Part shown: positions 41,431 to 49,649 of the stretch, in pieces | How the letters are laid out: each line of letters opens with the position of its first letter | Position numbering within the stretch: the stretch's first letter is position 1 | NCBI RefSeq assembly: GCF_023923225.1 | Contig: NZ_CP099489.1 | Location: 248,001 to 312,000, forward strand | DNA length: 64,000 nt | Reading direction: 5' to 3' | Origin: Ornithinimicrobium faecis | GTDB taxonomy: Bacteria; Actinomycetota; Actinomycetes; Actinomycetales; Dermatophilaceae | Notes under the pieces: model-generated | Told to the model about the DNA's origin: nothing | What the model saw: the letters and a program-made list of their open reading frames with translations, nothing else | Databases searched by the model: none | Position numbers and translations under genes: made by a program

Positions 41431-43278
41431 GTGTCTGATCTGAGAGCGTGGGGTGGCCGAGTGCGTCGGGGTCTCGGTGCGCTGGCCCGCCGGACCGGGC
41501 TGCGGGGATCGACCGGCTCCAGCTCGCCGCAGTCCACGACGGGCCAGGCACCAGAGAAGTCCCGGACACGCAAGCCCCAGACACGCAAGCCCCAGACGCC
41601 AGTGCAGCCGGAGGCGCCCAAGGCGACGCCACAGCCGGAGCCCACCCTGGAGCCGACCGGTCCGGCGGAGCCCGCACCACCGCCTCCACCACCCACCGAG
41701 GATCAAGTCACGGCCCGGCGGCTGGGCAAGCTCAGCGACAGCGGCCAGCACGAGGAGGCCCTCGCGCTGGCGGAGCAGGAGTTTGCCCGGATCGCGGGGC
41801 AGGACGAGCCCGAGCAGGAGCTGATCAAGGCGATCCAGACCACCGCGGCCAAGGCGGGCGCCATCAGCCTGCACATGGCGGTCCTGCAGCGCCGCATCGA
41901 GCTGTCCCCGCGCAACAAGTTGCTGCCCCGCCAGCTGCGCCTCCAGGAGGGCCGCTGGAAGGAGTCGGATCCCGGGTGGCTGCCGACCATCGATCCTGAG
42001 GTGCTGGCTGACCTGTCCCCGCGCCCGAGCGACCGGAAGCGCACCGGCACGATCCTGCACCTGCTCAAGATCGGCATGCCACAGCGCCAGAGTGGCTATT
42101 CCATGCGCAGCATGTACACCCTGATCGGGCAGGCTCGGGCCGGTCTGGACCCGGTCGCGGTGACGGCGCTGGACTTCCCCCGCAACATCGGGGTCCAGGA
42201 CGCTCCGGAGGTCGACGAGGTCGGTGGGGTCCGCTATGTGCACCTGCTGCGTGACCCCATCCCGGAGCGGGAGACCTCCGAGGACTATCTCGGCGCCTAT
42301 GCAACCGCTCTGGTCCCGGTCGTGGTGGCCGAGGACCCCGACCTGATCCATGTCCACTCGGGCAACCGCGGCACGGAGGCGGCGCTGGTCGCTCTCGCGG
42401 TCGGCCGTGCGCTGGGCATCCCCGTCGTCTACGAAGTGCGCGGCTTCTTCGAGGCGCTCTGGACCAAGGACACGGCCTGGGGTGAGCGCGCGGAGCTCTA
42501 CGACCGGCGGATCGCAGCGTCGGTGTGGGCTCAGCAGGAGGCTGCCTCGGTCATCACACTGAGTGAGTCGATGAAGAGCGACATCGTGGGGCGCGGCATC
42601 GACCCCGACCACGTGCACGTCGTGCCCAACGGGGTGGACCCGACGTCCTTCGTCCCCCGTGAGCGTGACCGGGAGCTGACCGAGCGGCTCGGACTGACCG
42701 ACCGCTTCGTCTTCGGCTATGTGTCCAATCTCGACCACCACCGCGAGGGGCAGGAGCTATTGATCGACGCTGCCCTGGAGTTGCGACGCCGGGGCGTGCC
42801 GGCCACGGCACTGATCGTCGGCGAGGGCAGCCGGCGCGAGGTCCTCGAGCAGCATGCCCGGGACGTTGACGCCGGCGACGCGGTCCTGTTCACCGGGCGC
42901 ATCCCGCACGACGAGGTCGGGGACTACTACGCGCAGCTGGACGTCTTTGTGGTCCCCCGCATCGACGAGCGGGCGGCTCGCCTGGTGACCCCGCTGAAGC
43001 CCTACGAGGCGATGGCTCTCGGCATCCCCCTGGTGGTGTCTGATCTGCCGGCCCTGCAGGAGATCACCGGCGACGGGCAGCGCGGCGAGACGTTCCGGAC
43101 CGGTGACGCCCTGTCGCTGGCGGATGTCCTGGAGCAGCTGGCGCGTGATCCTGCCCGGCGCGAGGAGCTCGCCGCTGGTGCCCGGCAGTGGGTGCTCGAC
43201 CACCGCAGCTGGTCCCACAACGAGGCTCGCTATGCCGCGGTCTATGACGCCGTGCTTGGCCCCAACAACGCACGATAG
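41431..43278 (+). CDS. Glycosyltransferase family 4 with Pro-rich and helical N-terminal region
   Basis: A 615-residue enzyme. A basic N-terminus and a Pro/Glu/Thr-rich linker (about 35-90) with repeated TRKPQT precede a helical, TPR-like part (about 92-190). The C-terminal 400 residues are a GT-B transferase of the GT4 type: GMPQRQSGYSMRSMYT near the start, the donor site EGSRREVLEQHA, and the TPLKPYEAMALGIPLVVSD loop. GTG 41431 is chosen for the TAGTCT box; the frame extends upstream without a better start. Its 3' end overlaps the convergent transferase gene by 37 bases. It probably adds a sugar to a surface polysaccharide. Confidence 0.85.
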   Translation: MSDLRAWGGRVRRGLGALARRTGLRGSTGSSSPQSTTGQAPEKSRTRKPQTRKPQTPVQPEAPKATPQPEPTLEPTGPAEPAPPPPPPTEDQVTARRLGKLSDSGQHEEALALAEQEFARIAGQDEPEQELIKAIQTTAAKAGAISLHMAVLQRRIELSPRNKLLPRQLRLQEGRWKESDPGWLPTIDPEVLADLSPRPSDRKRTGTILHLLKIGMPQRQSGYSMRSMYTLIGQARAGLDPVAVTALDFPRNIGVQDAPEVDEVGGVRYVHLLRDPIPERETSEDYLGAYATALVPVVVAEDPDLIHVHSGNRGTEAALVALAVGRALGIPVVYEVRGFFEALWTKDTAWGERAELYDRRIAASVWAQQEAASVITLSESMKSDIVGRGIDPDHVHVVPNGVDPTSFVPRERDRELTERLGLTDRFVFGYVSNLDHHREGQELLIDAALELRRRGVPATALIVGEGSRREVLEQHARDVDAGDAVLFTGRIPHDEVGDYYAQLDVFVVPRIDERAARLVTPLKPYEAMALGIPLVVSDLPALQEITGDGQRGETFRTGDALSLADVLEQLARDPARREELAAGARQWVLDHRSWSHNEARYAAVYDAVLGPNNAR

Positions 43279-45416
43279 ACCTCGTCCACGGTGTCGGTGA
43301 TCCGGCTCCAGTCCCGCTCCTGAGCCACCCACTCACGGGCCGCGGCTCCGAGCCGGGCCCGCTGGTCGGGGTCGTCCAACAACTCACCGAGCACCCGGGC
43401 GAGATCCCTCGCATCCCCCTTGGCGAACAGCCGACCGGTGATGCCGTCCTGCACGATCTCGGCGAGCGCGGCGACGTCTGAGGCCACGACGGCCTTGCGC
43501 ATCGCCATGGACTCGAACGGCTTGATCGGCGAGATCATCTCGCAGACGGGCAGCGGTTTGCGGGGGAAGGGGGTGATGTCCACCAGGCTGAGATAGCCCT
43601 CGACGTCCTCGTGGGGGACCCGGCCGGTGAAGGTGATCAGGTCACCCACCCCGAGCTCCTCCACGACCTGGTGCAACTTGCGCTCATAGGCACCGTCACC
43701 CACGACGAGCAGGTGGAAGTCGTCCCGCTGCCTGCGCAGCTCGACGAGGGCCTCGAACAGCAGGTCCAGACCCTCGTAGTGGACCAGCCCACCGACGTAG
43801 CCGATCACCTGCTTGTCGGACAGGCCGAGCCGTGCGGCCAACTCCTCGTCCCGCTCTCGCGGGGTGAAGCGGGCGACGTCAACACCGTTGGGCACCACCG
43901 TGATCCGGGCCGGGTCGACGCCCAACTGCACCATGTGTTCACCCAGGGTCGCGGTGATCACCAGCAGGGCGTCCGCCTCGCGGGCCACCGTGGTCTCCAG
44001 GAGGTCGAGATAGTGATGGCGTGGCGACTGGGCAAACAGTGGGAGCCGCGCCTCCTCCAGCAGTTGCTTCAGGCCACGCATCTCGTAGACGAAGGGGACC
44101 CCCAGCTCACGTGCCGCTGTCAGACCGGCCATCCCCACGTCATACAGGCTGGACGCGTGGATCAGGCTGGCGCGCTTGCCCCGGGCGAGGTCGGCGATGC
44201 CCGCGGCCCCCTGCTCGACATAGGGGGCCAGGGGCACCCGGGGATAGCTGCGGACGCCCTCGGTGAGCAGCCGGTGGTAGGCGATGCCGTCGACAACGTC
44301 CACCGGTGCCGGGGCGCGCTCGTCATCTGCCTGCCACCACAGATCGAACGGGAAACCGAGCCGGGTCACGGCGTTGACCTGCCAGCCCCGCTCGGACAAA
44401 GAGGTGAGTATGCCGTGTGACCGGGTGGCGTAGCCGCCGGACCGCAGCGGCAAGGACTGGCCCAACACAGACACGATCGAGCGTGGGTCGAGGTGGGCCG
44501 GGTCGGGGGAGGTGGCCCGCGACGGTGGTGACCATGGCCTGGCCAGCAGCTGCTCCTCGTCGGCGGCCTCGGCCAGCAGGGCGCGGGTGGAGTCCTGCGG
44601 TGACTCACCGTCGACGTGGGCGGCCGCCTCGGCAGCGAGCGCGGTCCACCCGTGGCCGGCAGCATGGCGCGACAGCCAGCGCCAGGCCGTCACGGAGACC
44701 CCCGCGAGGGTCTGCTCCGACCAGGTCGGCAGGAGCGCCACGAGGTCACCGAACCGGCGGGTCCCGGTCAGGCGGCGGACCAGGTTGGTGGCCCCCTCGG
44801 GCAGGGCCAGGACCTCGGCGACCTCCCGGTCATCGAGCGGGCCCGCTGCCACCATCTCGGCCGCCCGAGCGGCGCCGATGAGGGTGTCCGCGCCGGTCAG
44901 ATCGAGACCTCGGTCCTGGTCGGCGATCCGGGCCCGCCACAGCTCCAGGGCGGCCCGGTGCCGGGGCTGGATCTTGGCGAGGGCGGCGACGGTGCGGCGC
45001 AGGTTGGTGGCGGTGGTGGGCGTCAGCTCGAGCAGGGCGGCGTGGACCTCGTCGAGCAGGTCGCGGTGGCCGGCCTTGCGCGCGGACTCGGCGAGCCGGA
45101 TGAGGTCGGCGGACCGGAGCTGGTCCTGGTGCAGCAGGGGGGCCAGGAGTTCGACGGTGCGGGCGTGCTCCTGGGCCCGGAACGCGGCGACCGCGGTGGT
45201 GCGGACCTGGCCCGCTGGGGCCTGGGGTGTGAGCTCCTGCTCAAGCAGGGCGAGAGCCTGCTGGGGGTCGCGCGCGGTCAGTCGTTCGGCCGCGACGACT
45301 CGGGCATCGCGGGACAGGCGCCGGACCGGGCCGGGACCGAGGTCTCGAGGGAGTCTGCCTGCCAGCGGCAGCAGGGCAGCGCGCGCGCGACGGGTCAGGG
45401 CACGCCGAGCGCCCAT
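43242..45416 (-). CDS. Glycosyltransferase family 4 with TPR-like N-terminal region
   Basis: A 724-residue paralogue of the convergent enzyme. The N-terminal 280 residues are helical repeats (for example QQALALLEQEL and HARTVELLAPLL), perhaps a protein-docking platform. The C-terminal 430 residues are a GT-B domain with LPLRSGGYATRSHGI, the donor-site region (VGDGAYERKLHQV) and the ISPIKPFESMAMRKAVVASD loop. ATG 45416 shares one base with the stop of the upstream gene (TGATG), with GGAGG eight bases before, so it is coupled to it. It is the third gene of a leftward operon from 48243. Confidence 0.85.
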   Translation of the reverse strand: MGARRALTRRARAALLPLAGRLPRDLGPGPVRRLSRDARVVAAERLTARDPQQALALLEQELTPQAPAGQVRTTAVAAFRAQEHARTVELLAPLLHQDQLRSADLIRLAESARKAGHRDLLDEVHAALLELTPTTATNLRRTVAALAKIQPRHRAALELWRARIADQDRGLDLTGADTLIGAARAAEMVAAGPLDDREVAEVLALPEGATNLVRRLTGTRRFGDLVALLPTWSEQTLAGVSVTAWRWLSRHAAGHGWTALAAEAAAHVDGESPQDSTRALLAEAADEEQLLARPWSPPSRATSPDPAHLDPRSIVSVLGQSLPLRSGGYATRSHGILTSLSERGWQVNAVTRLGFPFDLWWQADDERAPAPVDVVDGIAYHRLLTEGVRSYPRVPLAPYVEQGAAGIADLARGKRASLIHASSLYDVGMAGLTAARELGVPFVYEMRGLKQLLEEARLPLFAQSPRHHYLDLLETTVAREADALLVITATLGEHMVQLGVDPARITVVPNGVDVARFTPRERDEELAARLGLSDKQVIGYVGGLVHYEGLDLLFEALVELRRQRDDFHLLVVGDGAYERKLHQVVEELGVGDLITFTGRVPHEDVEGYLSLVDITPFPRKPLPVCEMISPIKPFESMAMRKAVVASDVAALAEIVQDGITGRLFAKGDARDLARVLGELLDDPDQRARLGAAAREWVAQERDWSRITDTVDEVYRALLGPSTAS

Positions 45417-47869
45417 CAGCACGCCTCCGGAGCGTCGACCGCGACGGTCACCCGGGCGCGGTCGACCAGCGAGCGGAGCGTCTGGCCCCACGCGTCAGCG
45501 CGGCTGCGGGCCGAGTTGGCTGAGTCGTGCGCTGTGGCGACCAGGTCCAGGGCGGCGTCGACGGCGTCCGCCGGGGCCACACACCGCACCCGGCCCTGCA
45601 GGTCGCTGACGGCCGCGGCTTCCGGGAGCACGCAGGGCAGACCAGCGGCCAACGCCTCCAGGGTGGCGATCTCGGCGTGCAGGTCCCAGGTGCCCTGATA
45701 GACCCACACATCAAGGTGGGACAGGAACTCGCGCAGGGTCATCCCGGTGCCCAGGAAGGACAGCCACGTCGAGGGTGGCAACTCACGGTTGAGGAGCTGG
45801 CTCGGGACCGTGAGACCTCCCAGCGTGTGGACCTCGACCGGCAGCTCCGTGTCGTCGCCGGTGATCACCGGCTTGAGGGGATAGGCGCGCCGCAGCGCCT
45901 TGGGTCCCTTCGGCCAGCGCGCGACGTAGTCGCGCAGGTGGTGCCCGATGACCAGCGGGTCTTCGGCTGCTCGGCCACGAGCGGTGGTCGGCACGTGTGG
46001 CCAGTCCGCACCGGTGACAAGCGCGAGGTCGGCGTCCACCCAGCGATCGCCTGTGACCTCGGCCCTGGCCGGTGAGGGGCTGTCGGGCAGGTCGTGCACC
46101 CGTGCTGGTCCACCCCACCGGGGCAGCCTGCCGAACAGCTCCAGGCACCGGTCGTCGACGGCGGCCACGGACCAGCCGGTCGGCTCCGCCTCGTCGGCCA
46201 GCGCCAGGATCTCCCCGACGTCCAGGGTCGCGGCGTCGAGGTGGAGCAGGCTCGCCGGGTCGGTGACGACCAGCAGGTCGACGCGGTCGTCCTCGTGGGC
46301 GTTGGTCAGGCCGATGCGACCGATGCGCGTGTCGTGGGAGAGCGCGCGAGAAGCCGCCTCACGCTTGCGGGCGATGGGCTTGGGCGACTCGGTGTTGGCC
46401 GCCGCGGTGGTCAGCCCCGCGTCGGAGCTGACCCGGGCCACCCCCATCGTCCGCGGCGCGCGAGGTTGGCCCGTGCGCAGGTCGCCCATCACCACGACCT
46501 GCCAGTGCGGTGTCTGTGGCTGTGCCGGCCGATCTGGGGCCCAGCCGGCCCGGGGGAGCGGAAACGGTCTCGGCGCTGTCCGGTGACCCGGCAATCGTGC
46601 GTCCAGACGGGTGGCTCGGACCTGGTCGTGCCACTCCATATAGCTGTCGCGATAGGCGAGCCGGTCCCAGCGCAGCCAGCCCGGGACAGCGTCCGCACGG
46701 GACAGCGAGTTGGAGCGCAACTGGGTGATGGCCAACGGCGCAGGGTGGCGCAGGTCGCGCACGCTGCCCTCGCGCAGGGCCTTGAGACGGAAGGGCAGCT
46801 CCATGTCGCCGGACTTGCGGACCGCGTCGAACTGGCCGAGGAGTGCCTGGACGGGGACCCGGTCGAACAGCAGGGAGCTGGCGTTGAGTCGCGCGGCCGA
46901 ATAGCCGACATAGGTCAGCGCGAGGTCCTCATAGGCACGCAGCGTCCAGGTCCGGTTGGCCAGCAGGGAGGGGTTCTCCAGCAGGTGCCGCACCTGGAGC
47001 TCGACCCGGCGCGGGTGGGTCCAGTCGTCGCTGTCCTGGAACGTCATCCACCGGCCCGTGGCGATGGTCAGCGCGAGGTTGCGGGCCTGGTAGGTGCCGC
47101 CGTTGCGCGGAGCACGCACCACCTGCACCCGTGGGTCGAGTGAGGCGGCCTCCTCGAGCAGGTCGTCGGCACCAGTCGGCGAGGCATCGTCCACGACGAG
47201 CAGCTCGAGATTCTGCCACGTCTGCTCGAGCACGCCACGCACGGCGAGCAGCAGGTCGCGATCCGGCCGGAAGGCCGACATGACCACCGTCACCAGCTCA
47301 CCGTCGACCCGCTCTGAGGAGGGCGCGGCGAGGCGTTGATAGGGGTTCTCGCCCGTGCCTGGGGGGCGCAGCCGGACCGGCTCGAGACCGTCGGCCTCGT
47401 GGATCTCGTTGAGGACCGTGAGCCACCGGTCCTCCGCCTCGAGGAGGTGCTCAGGCGGCGTGTCGGGCGCCCCGGCCCGGTGCGGGTTGAGCAGGTCCGT
47501 GCGCAGCGACCACCGGTCGAGCTTCTTCAACGGAGTCTGCGGGTCGTCCAGCAGCGCGGCGAGCTCCGCGCTCCGGTCGGTGCGCACCAACAGCTGGGCA
47601 AACAGCGTCGCGACCTCCGGGCTCTGGGCGGCGACGCCCTCGCGCGTCACGATGCGGTCGAGGAGCTCGAGACCGCGCTGGTGAGCATCTGGTGCACCGG
47701 ACAGGGCCACGAGCCGGGCGGCAGCGGCCTCGTGCCCGGCTGCGCGCAGCACTGCGGGGGCAAGCGGGCTGCGCGTGCGGAGGGCGAAGGCCGTGTAGGG
47801 CTCGACCTTGTCTGCGGGAAGCCCATCTGCCAGTGAGGCGATCAGGTCACTGTTGGAGTGCGCACCCAT
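45416..47869 (-). CDS. Two-domain glycosyltransferase (GT2 plus GT-B-like)
   Basis: An 817-residue protein. Residues 1-185 are helical. A GT-A family 2 domain (about 190-400) shows VTVVMSAFRPDRD, VVDDASPTGADD and the metal-binding FQDSDDWTHPRR. The last 330 residues look like a GT-B domain with the weak end pattern ATLEALAAGLPCVLPEAAAV. Two catalytic folds in one chain suggest it adds two sugars or a sugar plus polymer unit. ATG 47869 overlaps the stop of the small membrane protein gene by one base; longer in-frame starts upstream lie inside that gene. It is the second gene of the operon. Confidence 0.83.
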   Translation of the reverse strand: MGAHSNSDLIASLADGLPADKVEPYTAFALRTRSPLAPAVLRAAGHEAAAARLVALSGAPDAHQRGLELLDRIVTREGVAAQSPEVATLFAQLLVRTDRSAELAALLDDPQTPLKKLDRWSLRTDLLNPHRAGAPDTPPEHLLEAEDRWLTVLNEIHEADGLEPVRLRPPGTGENPYQRLAAPSSERVDGELVTVVMSAFRPDRDLLLAVRGVLEQTWQNLELLVVDDASPTGADDLLEEAASLDPRVQVVRAPRNGGTYQARNLALTIATGRWMTFQDSDDWTHPRRVELQVRHLLENPSLLANRTWTLRAYEDLALTYVGYSAARLNASSLLFDRVPVQALLGQFDAVRKSGDMELPFRLKALREGSVRDLRHPAPLAITQLRSNSLSRADAVPGWLRWDRLAYRDSYMEWHDQVRATRLDARLPGHRTAPRPFPLPRAGWAPDRPAQPQTPHWQVVVMGDLRTGQPRAPRTMGVARVSSDAGLTTAAANTESPKPIARKREAASRALSHDTRIGRIGLTNAHEDDRVDLLVVTDPASLLHLDAATLDVGEILALADEAEPTGWSVAAVDDRCLELFGRLPRWGGPARVHDLPDSPSPARAEVTGDRWVDADLALVTGADWPHVPTTARGRAAEDPLVIGHHLRDYVARWPKGPKALRRAYPLKPVITGDDTELPVEVHTLGGLTVPSQLLNRELPPSTWLSFLGTGMTLREFLSHLDVWVYQGTWDLHAEIATLEALAAGLPCVLPEAAAVSDLQGRVRCVAPADAVDAALDLVATAHDSANSARSRADAWGQTLRSLVDRARVTVAVDAPEAC

Positions 47870-48243
47870 CAGGACCGCCGGTCCCCCTCCTGGCCAGCAC
47901 GAGCGGCCAACGCGTCGAGCAGTTCCACCCGGGTGCGCTCGGTGCTGGCCACCAGTCGGGCGCTGAGGGCGTCGACCCGGCGCTCGAGGTCGACCAGGTG
48001 GGAGGTGACCTTTGCGCTGGAGTCCTTGGGCGCCTTGGGGGCCGGTCGTGAGCCCCACGGGCCCACGACGGCCAGGGCCGTGCCCAGGTGCAGCAGGACC
48101 AGGCCGATGATCGCGATGAGCCACCAGGACAGGGCGGCGGCCACGATGGTGAGCGCACCCACCAGGCCGAGTCCGGCCAGGACGGCCATGGACGGGATGC
48201 GGCGCAGAACGCGTCCGGCCGATCGGCCCGTGCCTGCAGTCAT
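47869..48243 (-). CDS. Small two-helix membrane protein with coiled coil
   Basis: A 124-residue protein, first gene of the leftward glycosyltransferase operon. Two adjacent transmembrane helices (about 20-38 and 41-62) are followed by a C-terminal helix (about 83-118) with coiled-coil character (VDLERRVDALSARLVASTERTRVELLDAL). ATG 48243 follows GTGAGGCG. The stop shares one base with the next ATG (TGATG). The layout suggests a membrane anchor or scaffold for the cytoplasmic glycosyltransferases, perhaps binding their helical N-terminal regions (inference). No family is recognised. Confidence 0.72.
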   Translation of the reverse strand: MTAGTGRSAGRVLRRIPSMAVLAGLGLVGALTIVAAALSWWLIAIIGLVLLHLGTALAVVGPWGSRPAPKAPKDSSAKVTSHLVDLERRVDALSARLVASTERTRVELLDALAARAGQEGDRRS

Positions 48244-48388
48244 GTGCGTGGTCGCCTCACTTCTGGTTCGGGGCAGGCGTCTGTCGCAGATCCGCCGCCT
48301 GCTGGCGACCAAGCATGCCACGATCTCGGCGGCGGCCGACCCCCCGACCCGCCCCGGCGACTCACCCCAAGGGCCCTTCGGTGACCTC

Positions 48389-48394
48389 TAGAGT
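48389..48394 (+). promoter_or_regulatory. -10 box (TAGAGT) of leaderless glycosyltransferase gene
   Basis: TAGAGT ends seven bases before the ATG at 48402, where no ribosome site is visible. Confidence 0.5.
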
Positions 48395-48401
48395 GACGTC
48401 T

Positions 48402-49604
48402 ATGGCACGCGGTCAGGCAGTCGAGCAGGGGGCACCCGCCACCGACCTCGTCGTGGCCTATGCCTTCGCGCCCCACGTCGACACAGCAGCGATCGTCGCG
48501 GCCAAGAGGGTGCGTGCGGCCGGTCGCCCGGTCGACGTCCTGCAGAACGACATGACCGCGCTGCGGGGCACCGACCCCGCCCTGGACCAGATCGCCGGGA
48601 CCCTGGTGCGGCGTCGGGCCGTCCTGGACACCCCGACGCTGTTCTCGTCCTGGCGGGGCGTGCGCACCTTCGTCGAGGCCGGTCTTGCTCAGGCCCTTGA
48701 GTGGGATCAGGACGGACCGGGTTATGAGCGGGTCTACAGCCGGGCCCACTGGGTGCCGAGCCACTTCCTCGCAGCACGACTGAAGACCCTGCGCCCGCAC
48801 CTGCGCTGGACCGCAGAGTTCTCCGACCCGCTGTCGGTCTATGTCGACGCCAAGGAGCGACACTCCGCTGTCGGCGACGGCCCGTTGCTGGAGGAACTGA
48901 CCGCAGCGGTCGAGGCCGCTGGCTTCGCGCCGCCCGGGGACAACCTGTTCGCGTGGGTCGAGACGCTGCCCTATGCGCTGGCGGACGAGCTGATCTTCAC
49001 CAACGAGAACCAGCGCGACCTGATGATCAGCCGCATCACCGACGAGGCGCTCGCGGCGCGCGTCACGGAGCGGGCGGTCGTGGCGCCGCACCCGACCCTG
49101 CCCGCGGAGTTTTATCAGCTCGCCGACCCCGAGGAAGAGCTCGACCCGGATCGTCGACACATCGGCTACTTCGGCAACTTCTATGCCAACCGCAGCATGA
49201 CGAGCGTCGTCGCCGCCCTCAGTGCCCTGCCATCGGACGTGCGCGAGCGCCTGCAGATTGACGTCTACACCGCCAAACCGGAGGCGCTGATGACGGCCCT
49301 GCGTGGCCTCAGGCTGCCCGGGGTCGAGGCCGTGCGGGCTCGGCCCTTCGTCAGCTATCTGGACTTCCTGGCGCTCAGCACCCGCATGGACGCGCTGCTC
49401 ATCAATGACGCGGTCACGCGCAAACTGTTCCCTGCCAACCCGTTTCTGCCGTCCAAGTGGAGCGACTACCGAGGCAGTGGTCGTCCGGTGTGGGGCCTGG
49501 TCGAGGCTGGCAGCCCGCTGGCCGCTCAGCCGTTGGACCTCCGCTCACCGGTCCAGCACACGAGCGCTGCCGTCCAGGTGCTCGCTCAGATCGCCTCGGC
49601 CTGA
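48402..49604 (+). CDS. Glycosyltransferase-like protein (GT-B fold)
   Basis: A 400-residue cytoplasmic protein. A Rossmann-like start (DLVVAYAFAPHVDTAAIVAAKRV) and a second half beginning HIGYFGNFYANRSM, with ...KWSDYRGSGRPVWGLVEAGSPL near the end, give a GT-B layout, although the usual GT4 EX7E motif is weak. It is divergent from the leftward transferase operon and convergent with the 721-residue transferase. A TAGAGT box seven bases before the ATG supports a leaderless start. Sugar and acceptor are unknown. Confidence 0.75.
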   Translation: MARGQAVEQGAPATDLVVAYAFAPHVDTAAIVAAKRVRAAGRPVDVLQNDMTALRGTDPALDQIAGTLVRRRAVLDTPTLFSSWRGVRTFVEAGLAQALEWDQDGPGYERVYSRAHWVPSHFLAARLKTLRPHLRWTAEFSDPLSVYVDAKERHSAVGDGPLLEELTAAVEAAGFAPPGDNLFAWVETLPYALADELIFTNENQRDLMISRITDEALAARVTERAVVAPHPTLPAEFYQLADPEEELDPDRRHIGYFGNFYANRSMTSVVAALSALPSDVRERLQIDVYTAKPEALMTALRGLRLPGVEAVRARPFVSYLDFLALSTRMDALLINDAVTRKLFPANPFLPSKWSDYRGSGRPVWGLVEAGSPLAAQPLDLRSPVQHTSAAVQVLAQIASA

Positions 49605-49649
49605 CGGCTGGGGCCGACGCTCCTGACGGCAGGGGCAGACGCTCTGGGC

